Assembly: GCF_030052815.1 (NCBI RefSeq)
Contig: NW_026614689.1
Location: forward strand, 1 to 64,000
Direction of reading: 5' to 3'
DNA: 64,000 bases
Source of the DNA: Hevea brasiliensis
Lineage: Eukaryota > Streptophyta > Magnoliopsida > Malpighiales > Euphorbiaceae
Below are positions 46,501 through 58,632 of the stretch, piece by piece. Made by a program: the position numbers and the translations under genes. The notes under the pieces were generated by a model. It saw only the letters and a list, made by a program, of their open reading frames with translations. It ran no database searches and had not been told where the DNA came from. Every line of letters starts with the position of its first letter. Within the stretch, counting starts at the first letter, position 1.

Positions 46501-47454
46501 GTTGGTCGAATTCTCCAATTCTAACTCTATTTGCCTTCCTTTGCCTCCTTCTTGAACAAACGTTGTTCAAGAAATGTGGCATCTCTACTTATCACAACCT
46601 TTGTGAAGTAAGCAAAAAAATAATATCCAAAACTATCTTTTGGATATCCAACAAATCGACCTTTTTCTGATCTGGTCTCCAATTTATCAGTGTTCAGCTT
46701 TTTGATATAAGCTGGACAACCCCAAATCTTAACATGCTTAAGACTTGGTTTTCTTCCATGCCATATCTCATAAGGTGTGTAAGAAACTGATTTTGATGGA
46801 ATCCTATTCAGAATATACAAAGCTGATTCTAATGCAAATCCACAAAAGGAGATTGGCATATCGATAGCTCATCATACTACGCACCATATCCAATAGGGTA
46901 CGATTTCTCCTTTCAGATATACTATTCAGCCGTGGCGTTCCTGGAGGAGTCAGCTGAGAAACAATGCCATGCTCTCTCAAGTATTCATCAAATTTAGTAC
47001 TCAAATATTCACCTCCACGATCTAATCGAAGAGCTTTAATACTCTTTCCTGTTTGATTTTCTACTTCAGATTTAAATTCTTTGAACTTTTCAAAAGATTC
47101 ATGTTTATATTTCATCAAATACAAATACCCAAACCTTGATTTATCATCAAAAGGTAATAAAATAATGAAAGCCCTCTAGCCATTTCTTTAAATGGACCAC
47201 ATACATCACTATGTATTAGCTTCAAAATATTTTCACTCTTAGCCCTGTCCAACAAAGGGTGATCTAGTCATTTTGCCCTCAAGGCAAGATTCACAAGTTG
47301 GAGTAGGCTCAGAGTCCAATAAGGATAGAATCCCCATTTTCTCCAATTTTGTAATCCTATCTTCTCGCAACATGACATAACCTTAAGTGCCAAATATATT
47401 TTGAACTTGAGTTGGTTTTCCACGGCATTGCATTCATTTAGATTGCTATACCGC
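46501..47454 (-). pseudogene. int: C2 integrase (broken)
   Basis: 46804-47124 reads KFKEFKSEVENQTGKS, ALRLDRGGEYLSTKF and HGIVSQLTPPGTPRLN, then ERRNRTLLDMV, the integrase core including the glutamate region. 46527-46859 continues with RIPSKSVSYTPYEIWHG and IWGCPAY. The zinc-binding pre-integrase part lies in broken form at 47268-47440. Frames shift near 46850 and 47125-47270. It is the counterpart of C1 8946-9842 and in places better kept (VSQLTPP still has the CAG codon). Confidence 0.8.
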
Positions 47455-48265
47455 GGTGGAAACACTTTCATCGCAATGAAACACTTTCCTATTGGCAATG
47501 GAAACACTTTCCTTTGCCTTCATCGCCTTTAGTCTTCCTTTTCTGTTTAGCTATTTTCTTAGAAGGACCGAGAATCGAGGTTTCTTTTCTTATTGCCCTT
47601 CTTATTGTTGGACTTTCCAGAGAAGAAGATGCAATCAAAGCTACCTCTTTTCCTTTATTGTCCGCATATTCTTTTGGGCAATAACCAGCATGTTGAGTAA
47701 ACTACTAAGGTGCATTCTGTTTAGTCATATGGAAATTTATCACAAAATTCCCAAAGACTCGTGAAGGATCAAGGATCAAATCCGTCAGTAGTTGGAAATC
47801 CATGTTGAAGTCAAGATGTTCCAACCGCCAATCACCAATCATCTTATGGACATGATCCCCAACATTCGTCCCTCGGACATCCTCATACGGAATAGTTGTC
47901 TAGATATCTCATACCTAGCATTCTCGCTGTGCTCACCATACAACTCTTGTAGGTGAAGGAGGATCTCACTCACTCTGCATGTTCTCATGTTGCTTCAGAA
48001 CTCATTACTCATGGAAGCAAGCATGTAACACTTAGCTCTCATATCATGCTCCTTCCACTTGTCTAAAGTTTCATGTTCCTCTTGTGTGGCCTCCGGAGGT
48101 AAGGGACCAGAACATTTGAATCTAGAACATATCCTATATGTTCAAGGTTCAGACAAGTTTCAAATTTCTTAGCCAATCGCATGATTAGGTCCTGTCAACC
48201 TATTGTGATCAAGTATGCTTGCAAGGATATTGGATGGTGGTGGTTGTTTTGTGCTCATTTTTATC
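47455..48265 (-). pseudogene. gag: C2 gag with zinc-knuckle remnant; protease deleted
   Basis: The sequence follows C1 33045-33640 and 10296-10481 without the G2 insertion, confirming that C1 was split at this site (about 47685, gggcaataaccagc). Recognisable parts are the copia Gag capsid around 47900-48240 and the lysine-rich linker. The zinc knuckle and the whole protease seen in C1 at 9839-10300 are replaced by three copies of gaaacactttc within 47458-47515. The frame is broken throughout, so no ORF above 80 codons remains. Confidence 0.7.
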
Positions 48266-50016
48266 GAAAATTAATCAGAAAATAACCAGATTAATTAGTA
48301 AATGTATCATGTAATTAACCAAAATGATTATGGTCTTTTAATCAAATTGGTCCTCCCACTAACTTAGCGAATCCTACACTTCCAAAGTAGAAAACGGAAA
48401 TCCTAGTTGGATGGATTTCTAGTGGGTGATTGAATTCTTATAATTCTATTGATCATCCTCGGTACATCCATTATTGGAATTACAATAAACTATAAGTGAG
48501 CAACTCTTTGCCCATCACATCTCATGTGAGGTTCAATCCTTTACCTAGCCCCTAATGCTCAAAATCTGTACATCCATTATTGACTTATCTTGCATTAGTT
48601 AAGTTGATCCCATTGAGCCAGAATTATGCAAATAATTTTAATGTCCTCAGTACATCCAATATTGGCCACTAAACCATTTACATATTTACAACATCTCATG
48701 CTTAACAATTATTCTTAAGAAAATCTCTTAAATAAATTGCATCTTATGCAACTATTTAAAATTTTTTAAAATAATTGCCCCAATGGAGGGCCTATGTTAT
48801 AATTACTTTAATTATAGCATTTCCAACTTAATCATTTGTTTGGAAGATTTTATGGTCTTTCTATTTACTATTAAGGTCTCACTTTGCACATTATCCATTT
48901 AGCATGCATATATCATATAATTGCATACATTCCCATACATCTCATGCATTCATGGATAAGCGAGAAATATGGTATGATCATGGACTTTCTAAGGATTCAG
49001 TGAGCCTCCAAGAATTGAATCAGGGCATTCCTAGGTGCATTTCATTCATTCATTTTACAAGAGTTGCTGAAGGAGTACATAATCAACACTTGATCTTGAA
49101 TTCCTCCCACTGGTCCCACCAATGCTCTTGACCTCCTTGAACTTCTTGCAATCCAATATTACATAGTAATCCTTGGCATACCAAGGCGAATTTACAAGAA
49201 CTTAAATAAATGAAATTACAACCCAAAAATTATTACAAACTTAATAATACATGCCCAAAATAAATTAAAATAAATTAATTAATTTACAATCTCAAAGAAA
49301 CATAAAAGAAATAAATCCAATCATATTGGTCTTTTATAGTCCATGATCATCCATCATGCATATCACTATTTAACATTTAAATAAGATATACATACTTAAA
49401 TTAAATTGAATATCTCATATTCAACTTAAAAATCCAGATTTGAATATGATTCAAATAAATTTAAAAATTCATATTTGAATGTCATTCAAACAAATTTAAA
49501 AATTCAGATTTGAATCACATTCAAACAACTTCAAAAATTCAGATTTGAATCACATTCAAACATTTTTTAAAAAATCAGATTTGAATCACATTCAAACATT
49601 TTTTAAAAAATCAGATCTGAATTTTATTCAATCAATTTTAAAAAATCAGATTTAAATATGATTCAAACAACTTTAAAAATTCAGATTTGAATCACATTCA
49701 AACAACTTTTAAAATTCAGATTTGAATCACATTCAAACAATTTTTAAAATTCTGATTTGAATCATAATTTAATTGTGTGATAAAAACTACTAATTAAACA
49801 CTTTAATTAGTCAAAGAATAGGCCTTAGATCATACAACAATTGCAGAATTAAAAGCCAAACCTTAAACCACCCATGGAAGCCAAACCATGCGCACCATTG
49901 ATGGTGTTTTTTTCAAGTATGCCGCCAACTTGCTTTGCAACCAGCAATGAACTTTTGATCTCATGATCAAACACACAATTAAATCATATAATCAACAATC
50001 TAAATGGCAAATATAG
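48266..50016 (-). other. Long untranslated leader of copia C2
   Basis: About 1.75 kb lies between the Gag start and the primer site without a convincing coding frame. It includes the tandem repeats at 49428-49775. The part to 49250 also exists in C1 (33641-34628). Such long AT-rich leaders may hold packaging or dimerisation signals, but nothing specific is recognised. Confidence 0.7.
49428..49775. repeat. AT-rich tandem repeats in the C2 leader
   Basis: About nine to ten diverged units of 35-38 bp share the core attcagatttgaatcacatt and caaacaa. They lie about 250 bases inside the primer site. C1 is truncated before this region, so family conservation cannot be judged here. Confidence 0.85.
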
Positions 50017-50030
50017 TGGCTCTGATACCA
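50017..50030 (-). other. Primer binding site of copia C2
   Basis: The - strand reads TGGTATCAGAGCCA, a perfect initiator tRNA-Met site, two bases inside the 5' LTR. Confidence 0.9.
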
Positions 50031-50032
50031 AT

Positions 50033-52161
50033 TGAAGGAACGGAAGCATGAAAAACACAAGTTTATACCATTGAATTCAAAAATTTTCACCTAGGGTCAC
50101 ATGCATCATGCAAGATTTATTTTTATCTATTTGATTTCAATGATAAACAACATATTAAAACTCTTTTAATATGTTTTTGGATCTGTATTTGCTATTTAAG
50201 ATTTTAAAATTAATCAGATTAATTTTAGAACCCTAGATTAAATCAAGAACGATTACACTAACCTCTTGATGCACTGCAGCGTATTTGCGCCTTTGAGATT
50301 CGTCTTCAGGATACCAGATGTTGTCCCTCTAGCTTGTCCACACCAAGAACACCTATGGAAGCCCTTGAATAGCTTCTAAAGCTTTTTCTATTAATTAGAA
50401 AATCAAGTTCTGCCTTTTAAGAGATTAAAGATGTAAACAGGACACTAGAAACAATTTCTAGCGTTCTTAATTCAAGAGATTGATGGCTAATCTCTTTGAA
50501 TTGATGAAAGATGAAGAAAAATAGATGAAAACCCTCAAAGTGGCGTGACAAAGGAGAGGAGTGGCTGCTAGTTGCTTTTTCTTTTCATAACAACACTTAA
50601 ATAGCTAGGTTAACACATTAAACCCTTGCCACATGTCACCCTTTGATTAGCTCTAGGTTTAAGTGACCCAATCACATTGTGCCAAGTGTCAAACCTATAT
50701 TTAATCTTGATTTTAATCATCTTACATTATTAAAAATATTTGGCAAGCTTATGTGTAATCCCACGTGTCACCATCTCATGGTGCCACGTGTCACCATCTC
50801 ATGGTGCCACGTGTCACACTGTGAAATGACCAAAATGCCCCTGTGTCTTCATTTTGAGTTCTTAACCCAAAATAATTATTTTTCTTCTTTTAATTAATTT
50901 ATATCAAATATAAATTAATTAATTAATCTCTATTAATTAATTTCTCATTAATTAAATTCATATTTAAACACTTTAAATATAAATTTAACTTATACTATAC
51001 ATCCAATAATCTAGATTTGGTTTTAAGTCATGCTAGGGACTTTGCAATTTAATTGCAAACCAAACCTATTTAATTAATCAATTAAACTCTTTAATTAATT
51101 AATTAAATCATATTTAAATAGGTGATAACTTGTGTATGTGTGTGACTTATTAGGCTCATCACTAATTGGCAATGAGACATGATATCAACTCTTAATATCA
51201 TCAGAACTCTTTCTTACCATAAATGATTTCTCTAAATCATTTTATGAACCTCATAGACCATGGTTAACACCTAGCATAGCATGCCATGGCCACCCAATTA
51301 GTAATAAGGTTTACCTTAAATGAACCTATAATCATATGTTACCATGCACTAGAATCTCTCTGTTACAAAATCCCAACTCAAGCTGGAGTCATGGTTTATG
51401 TCAAACTCCATTTGCTATGAATATTATGTTCTCTTTTAATTCCAGTTCTTGATTAAAAGATTTTCTCTTCAGAAACTCTTTTCTGAATAAATCTATCTGT
51501 CCTGGCCAGGAACTTGAAACATCAAGAACAATTAAATGAACATAGGATTTTATCTCTATTTACTTAGAGGAACAGATTCCATCTTGATCAACACCTACCT
51601 CCATATATAACTAGTAGGAGCCATCACATGCCCATATACCCATACACAGTACAAGTATGAAAGCAGTATCAAACTCAAACTACCTATTTACAAGATAACT
51701 GTGCTATCTCAGGTCTAAAGATTATATGCATTGATATGATTTATGACAAAACATTGACAAGAGTAAACTCCATGTGCTTGTCATAAGTGTCACTAGTTCA
51801 GCCTACTTATCATTTATAAGTGCCTATCATGTTTGTCATATGGCATGAGACTCACCATTCCATCTTATTTATATCTCATATAAATAACTTGGGAACAAAC
51901 ATGAATACAATCTTTCTGGATAAGTCATGTCCTTATTATGAAGTATCCTCGATTGTGAACCTATTTATGATACTTTGTGCTAGAAATATTGTCACTCATA
52001 TTCTTAACAACTTAAGAATAATATTTCTAACAAAATATCAATGGACCTTTTCTATTACACATAAATATATTATGTAAACGGAAAAGTGGAAATGCCTTTT
52101 ATTAATAAAAATATATACAAGATACATACTAAATGATATGCTCTAGGGCATACTACTAACA
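50033..52161 (-). repeat. 5' LTR of copia C2
   Basis: 2129 bp, the partner of 42574-44712. It keeps CAG/CTG at most sites where the 3' LTR has CGA/TCG. A TATA-like TATTTAAG lies on the - strand at 50596-50603, giving a U3 of about 1.56 kb. No genes are present. Confidence 0.9.
50596..50603 (-). promoter_or_regulatory. TATA-like box of the C2 5' LTR
   Basis: TATTTAAG on the - strand, at the place where the C1 LTR has TATATAAG. It is preceded by GCTAG. Inferred from motif and conservation. Confidence 0.4.
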
Positions 52162-52166
52162 ATGGT

Positions 52167-53275
52167 TGTCACGTCATCAGGCAATAGTTGATTGCAAATT
52201 GAAGAGGATTTCTCTGAAAACTTCTGAGGATAATGAGATTACTGTTGTGGGTGAACGGACAGATTTCCTATCCAATGTTATCTCAGCCACAGTTGCAAGA
52301 AGATTTATAAGAAAAGGCTGTGAGGCTTACCTAGCACATGTGGTTGATACTAGGCAAGCTAAGCCAAACCTGTGTAATATATCCACAATAAGAGACTTCC
52401 CAGATGTATTTCCTAAAGAGTTGCCTGGTTTACCACCTAATAGGGAAGTCGAGTTTGCTATTGAGGTAATGCTGAGTACAGCACCCATTTCTATTGCTCC
52501 TTATAGGATGGCACCCACTGAATTAAAAGAGTTGAAAATTCAGTTGCAAGAGTTGCTTGATAAGGGGTTCATACGCCCCAATGTGTCACCATGGGGAGCA
52601 CCGGTGCTATTTGTGAAAAAGAAGGATGGAACCTTGAGATTGTGTATTGATTACCGGCAGTTGAACAAAGTAACTGTGAAGAATAAAGGTCCATTGCCCA
52701 GAATTGACGATCTTCCATCCATATCAACCGTATGAATCGTATCTTCCATCCATACTTAGATCGGTTTGTAGTGGTCTTTATTGATGATATTCTTGTGTAT
52801 TCCAAGGCCAGGGAAGAACATGATGAACATTTGAGGATTGTTCTGCAAATCCTGCAAGAAAAGAAGCTGTATGCTAAGTTGTCCAAGTGTGACTTCTGGA
52901 TGATTGAAATCCCCTTTCTTGGACACATGGTATCAGCTGAGGGGATTAGAGTGGATCCCAAAAAGATAGAAGCAATGATGAAATGGAAGCCTCCCAGAAA
53001 TACAACTGAGGTCAGAAGTTTCATGGGGCTAGCTGGGTACTACAGAAGATTTGTAAAGGGGTTCTCTCTTATAGCTGCTCCAATGACCAAGTTGTAGCAC
53101 AAGAATGTGAAATTTGGCTGGAACGACAATTGTCAAGCCAGTTTTGAGAGGCTAAAGGCTATATTGATAGAAGCACCAGTGTTAAAACAGCCAGTGTCAA
53201 GGAAAGACTTTGTGGTCTACAGTGATGCCTCACATAATGGGCTAGGTGTGTATTGATGCAAGAGGGGAAAGTGGT
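52167..53275 (+). pseudogene. pol: G4 protease end, reverse transcriptase and RNase H start (RT deleted internally)
   Basis: The frame resumes with [16 protein letters not shown] and reaches [31 protein letters not shown] and PLPRIDDL. There about 58 residues are missing, including motif A ([12 protein letters not shown] in relatives), and the frame restarts at [12 protein letters not shown] with the catalytic [11 protein letters not shown] and [14 protein letters not shown]. The RNase H start [11 protein letters not shown] (about 53216) follows a TAG at 53095-53097. The gag-only array then interrupts at 53276. Loss of motif A means no active RT. Confidence 0.88.
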
Positions 53276-56200
53276 TGTAACACCCCTCACCCGACTACAG
53301 TGTAGCCGAGCAAAGTGTACTACATTCGGTGCTGGAGCACCCTATCTTATCTTACTTTATTCCTTTCATATTTTGATCTCGTTATATTTTAATATTAATT
53401 ATTTTTCGACGGAGAAACCAGCGGAGTTTCCCCTATTTTATTACCAGTTGACGTGTTTTACTATTTACCTGTTTGAAAGTTTCAACAATATTTTCAGAAT
53501 AAAGTCTTATCCATGCTAATCATAATTATCTCATCAATCATTCTCATAATTTTCTCATATTTCAAATCTCATTCATACATTTCAATTTCATAATCATTTC
53601 CATGCATACTCAATTCATATGTAAACATTCTCAAATTACATAAGCAAAATTTTCAAATTTCCTTAATTTACAAAATAATTACAAAATTTCATAATTTACA
53701 TCATAATGCAATATCTAGCATTTTATACAAAATACAAAATAGGATCTATATGGGCCCTATCTACATGCATTGCTGAGGAGGTGACAACCTTGAATACTTC
53801 AGATACTTCCCAGATCAAAACTCCCAAATTCCTACCAAACGTCCATTGGGTTCTAGCTTGATACTGCGAAGGAAACAATTCTATCGCGCTAAGCATTGCT
53901 GCTTAGCGGTGCAATAATATAACAAGGAAATAATATACAAATAAAGATAGAAATAAAACATAATTCAAATAATCAAGATTTATTTATATTTCACATGCGG
54001 TTTCTAAAATTTAATGTGTTCTATCCTAATTTAGTCTTCTATGAAAGTGTTTATTTGCCAATGTACAGTAATAATATACAAAGAAAAATGATTTGAAAAT
54101 AATAAATTTATGCTTATATTGTTATATAAGCACATTTGCAATATTTATTTATGTTATAATTTTCTTTGCTAATCTTTTAGCATTTTCTCTATACTTGCTA
54201 GGTTGTCTCAGTTATTTCATAGTAAGTAAATTTTGATATCTGTCATTCATTTCGATTCTTTCTAATAAATAACTATCCTAATTTATTTTAGGTCATCTTA
54301 CTCATTTATTTTATTTAATTTCTAATATTTTTAATTGCTAATATTCTTAACTTATCTCAATAAATTACACTGCCCAAGTAACCTACGAGTGCTAACTAAA
54401 TCGATAACGGTCGTTGGCACTGAACACCGCGTGCCTCGGCCGCCATACCATGGGACGCGAATGTCAACCACGATGCAATCGGATGGCTAAAAAGACATGA
54501 TGACACATAATCGGGCATAAAAGCCATGAATTTTGGCATAAAGTCATGAATACGGGCATAAAGCCATGAATACAGGCATAAAGCCTTTCGCAGTACTGCT
54601 AAAACAATACCCTATTGGCATGCCAATCTATCCAATCTGACACACGTGTCTAGGCAATACAAAGGCACATAATATCATTAACTATTAATATATTGTGTTT
54701 TATGAATTCATTATTTCATGAGAAATTTCAATTATAATTCATACATTCATTTGATCATTTATATGATCACAATTCACATCAATTATCCTTTTATACCATT
54801 GTACTCAAAATACTTCTCCTTTCTATAATAATGAGAACTAATGTCTCATTCATACATTAATATAGTTCATTTATTCATTCATTATGTTATTCTTATTGAT
54901 CACAATTCTAAACAATGGTTCACATGTACCATTGTATTCAAAACATTTTCCTTTCTCATTTATACATTTAAGAATCTACTTATGTAGTCACAATTTTATA
55001 TTTCAAGTTGAGATATTAATATTTTATGAATTCCATTTGTGATGGGCATATGAGCCCTAACTATCTATTCACATCAATTAGGTGACTTATTTTTCATGTT
55101 TCAAGTAATCCATGAATATTTCATGGATTTCAAATTTATGGTCTTAATTTCCTTTTAACAATTTTGACTAAGATACATAGTCCACATTTGTCATACAATT
55201 CTAAGCATTTAAGCTTAGAATTGGTTCTAGGTCTTCATCTTAGTTTGTTACTCATTTTGATTACTATTCACCTTACTAGTCAATCAAAATGTTGACTTTT
55301 TCATACTTAAGGGATATGTTAATTCTAATTACACCAAGATCCCACATTTTGATTTTTACATTTGCTAGTATTAATTGACAATTGCAATTTAAAGTCCCCT
55401 AGATGCATTTCTAATTTCAAATTTTGAATTTCAAGTTTTGGTGTCACTATTCACCTCATTGGTCAACAAAAATGTTGACTTTTGGATAGAAAATAGGTGT
55501 ATTGGTTTTAACACCCCAAACATACCACATTTTGTATTTAAAACTTGTTGGAATTGATTGCCATTACCATTTCTATGCTTAAAATCAAATGGGCAGAATT
55601 TTTAGTTTTTGAAGCCTAATTTTACTGTTCCATTAAGCCCTATTGCAGTGGGAATTTGAGGAAATGGTAAACATGAAAGTTGTTCCTTATTTTGTCTAGT
55701 TGAATTTCCTTTTTTGAATCACTCCATTTGGAGTTTTGTAGCTCCAGATATTGTCCAAAAACCACAGCTGGCCCGATTGCCAAAACTGCAGAATTACCAA
55801 ATCTACAGTAACATGAACAGTGACTGTGACTGCCATTTGGGTTAGGTTCTGGCCATAATTTGGGGTAGGTTTCTTCATGAAAGTTGTTTGCATAGGTCTT
55901 AGCTTGTTGCTGTAAAATTTTCAGGTCAATTGACCATTTCTACAGTGAGTTATGACCAAATGAACAGTTACTATTCATTTGGTCATTCTGCAAAATTGGC
56001 TTGCAGGGTACCCGGATTGGGGCCAACTTTTGGTCCTCTTGCTTTGGTCTTTTGGGCATGGTTTCTTCAGCAAAAATGTGCCATTATAAGTCTAGTTTCA
56101 TGTCCAATTGGCCAAACACCAATTGGACCAGCACAGCCAAAGATATGGCAGTCCAAGTGGGCTGGAATCACAGCCACCCTGCTGCACTCATTAGGCAGCC

Positions 56201-57440
56201 CACCAATTCAGTTTGCATCACTCTAAATCTCTTCAAATTATGGTGAACTTGCCTCAAATGGTCACTAATTGACCATTAAAATGTTTTTTCACAATTTCAT
56301 AAGCTAAATCCAAGTTTCACTCCCAAACCCTAGCTCATTTTCAAGGATTACACCAATTACCTTAGTTAGCACACCAATTCATCATACATATATATATATA
56401 CCTTAAACATCATCTTTAGTCCACTCTAAGTCCATCAAAAACACTTAATCTTGTTCCTCCCTAGGGCTGCAAAAATTCATTGTATACATACACATAAATT
56501 CCATCATTTAATTCACAAATTCTTGCTTATTTTAGGTCTCTAATCATGGAAAGAGAAAGATGTATGCATAAAAGGCACTAACCTCTTGTAGGGCAGAATT
56601 TTCCCAAGCTTGACTTCACTTTCTTTTACTTTCTTCTCTTCTAATGGCTGCCCAAATTTAGCTCTAGTGATAAGGAAAATTTTTTGTGAAGAGAGGGTGA
56701 GGTTTTGGTGTAGTTGGCTATGGAATCAAGCTCATTTGGAGCTTTAATGGTGGTTTTCCTCTTTTTGTTTTCTTTGGTGGGGGAATGAAATGATGGGGCT
56801 GCTGCTTTCTTTAATTTTTTTGGCCATATTTATCTCTTTTTATTTGTTAATTAAATGTTTGTTTAAATGTGATTGGTGGTAGCTTTTTAAATGACATCAT
56901 CATATGTCATAATTTGCTTTTTTTTTCATTTTTCTTTTCTTTTCATCACTACTCATTTTCACTTTAATTTTTAGAAAAATTTATTCATATTTTAGACCAT
57001 AATAATTATTTACTCAACTGGACAAGTCGGCCAAAAATCGTCTCTAAAGGCGAAATGACCAAAATGCCCTCCGTTTGGCTTAACGGGTTAAAATTGTCTG
57101 TACCGATTGAAAAAATTTTCTAAATATTTTCTTGGCATTCTAATGCCATAGGAACCTTAATGAACCTTCTCTGGAGTCCCAATAATTATTTTATGAATTT
57201 TTCCCCGGGTCTAGGGCTCTCGTTGCAGAACCGCAACTTCCTCCGTTACCCATCGCTTGGGCACCTACTGCTTAACTTGGTTGTGTTTTATTTCTAAAAT
57301 TTTTCCTAAATTTTTCTTATTAATATTTGAGTTAATTATGGTTCTGACTTTAGTTTAAATATTTTTTCGGACGTTCTAGTCGTCCGACCGACACCGCCAC
57401 CGAATAGAATGTACGGAGTTGCTACCGAGAGGGTGTTACA
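53276..57440 (-). repeat. LTR 1 of the gag-only element
   Basis: 4165 bp, TGTAACACCC to GTGTTACA. The central and right parts (from about 55430) resemble the G3 LTR, while 53340-55430 is AT-rich and specific to this family. It shares the hairpin near 56101 and the palindrome near 55956. No genes are present. Confidence 0.9.
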
Positions 57441-57693
57441 ACTCTTCCCCTCTTATTTAAATTTCGTCCTCGAAATTTACTGGGTGTAGGTATCTAAGAT
57501 AATTCTTTTACCTTTCTATTGCTCCCTCTGTCTACTTCTTTTATATATATGGTACCATTTAGTCTTTCCGAATATATCATTATACACTTAGGCATATCAT
57601 AAAGGAAATACTTTACCTCAAATTCAAATATGGGGCTTCTTGCTCCTCTCTGCCTTGGGTGACATTTGGAAGTGGTGTTACTGTTGTACTTGG
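57441..57693 (-). other. Polypurine tract and non-coding 3' part of gag-only unit 1
   Basis: The - strand reads AAGAGGGGAAGAGT against the LTR, preceded by the AAATTTCG-agga-CGAAATTT palindrome (about 57459-57478). The remaining 200 bases join the end of gag directly to the tract, which shows that the complete pol region has been removed. Confidence 0.75.
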
Positions 57694-58491
57694 TCATTCC
57701 ACGGCCTCTGTCTGGGTCCGTGGTAAATTCCTCTTAGGACAATCTTTCAGACGATGGTCTATGGCCCCACATCTAAAACAGGCTCTAGTCAATCCCCTAC
57801 ATTCACCTTTATGCCACTTGTTACAATGGCCACATTTTCTTGGTAATCCTGGCGCACTCACTACTAGTGTTTCTGGTTGATCTCTTCTGGGTATAGGCTT
57901 AGGTCTAGATCTCCTACTTTGATCAGATGTCTGACTTGACTGTTCTCTCGGCCTCTTATTACTAGACTGTCCAAATTTCCTCTTTTGCTTATCATCACTC
58001 CTATTCCGTTCCTCTTCATAAACACAGCTAATATATTTCTTTCTGAACTCTATCAGAAAGAATTCCCAAGTTACGTCGGCTGGTGGCACTACCTTGGTTA
58101 CGACATCCCACCATCGATATGCAGCTTCTTGTAATAATGAAACTGCACAGTCCAAACTCTATTCTGGTGTGCAATGGAGCTACTGCAAGACTCTTTTAGT
58201 CCTTTCTAGCCAATACTCAGCAGCTGCAGAATCGTCTTCCTTTCTACCATTGAAATCTACAGCTCCATACTTCCTAATTTTTCCTAAAGGTGATTTTTGC
58301 TGAGACAGTGGTGGAATAACCCCAGTCATCTGTCGAAAGAATCCAGTCATCTGCTCAAATAAGGCCTGTTGGGGTTGTACAGGCATCTCTTTCACTGGTG
58401 GAGTAGGATCTCCCCGAGTCCCAATATCACTTTCAGTCGGGATACGGCTTACTACTTCTTCTTCTACTGTCCTTTGTGATTTTGAGTCCAT
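57694..58491 (-). pseudogene. gag: Gag of the gag-only element, unit 1 (internal deletion)
   Basis: The start MDSKSQRTVEEEVVS at 58491 matches the Gag starts of G3 and G4. The N-terminal half reaches WLERTKRVLQ, where a TAG at 58180-58182 splits it. 57694-58155 continues with AVSLLQEAAYRWWDVV and WEFFLIEFRKKYI. It then jumps from YEEER directly to a charged linker, so about 110 residues of the capsid C-terminal half are absent. The zinc region is intact (CGHCNKWHKGEC, then CFRCGAIDHRLKDC). A TGA at 57694 ends the frame; unit 2 has CGA there. Both units share the deletion, so it is characteristic of the family. Confidence 0.85.
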
Positions 58492-58615
58492 ACCTTAACC
58501 TAAAATAACCAAGAAAATAGATCTGCATTAGTGTCACCTCAACTCATAGGAATGCAATGCATGTTATGCACACTATCTCATTCTATTTATCTATGCCTAG
58601 GAACGCCTAAACCGC

Positions 58616-58627
58616 GCTCTGATACCA
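58616..58627 (-). other. Primer binding site of gag-only unit 1
   Basis: TGGTATCAGAGC on the - strand, a perfect initiator tRNA-Met site, five bases inside the LTR at 58633. The unit 2 counterpart (about 63989-64000) reads GGTATCGAGG, with CAG changed to CGA. Confidence 0.85.
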
Positions 58628-58632
58628 ATAAA

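Larger units (their letters stand above)
42574..52161 (-). mobile_element. Ty1/copia element C2, both LTRs present
   Basis: On the - strand: 5' LTR 50033-52161, primer site, 1.75-kb leader, gag, integrase, RT, RNase H, polypurine tract, 3' LTR 42574-44712. TGGT occurs on both sides (42567-42570 and 52163-52166), and the G4 protease frame rejoins across it. The exact 5-bp duplication is blurred by one or two extra A/T bases. It belongs to the same family as C1. The protease region is deleted (about 0.5 kb missing near 47455-47490) and several frames are shifted, so it is non-autonomous. Confidence 0.9.
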
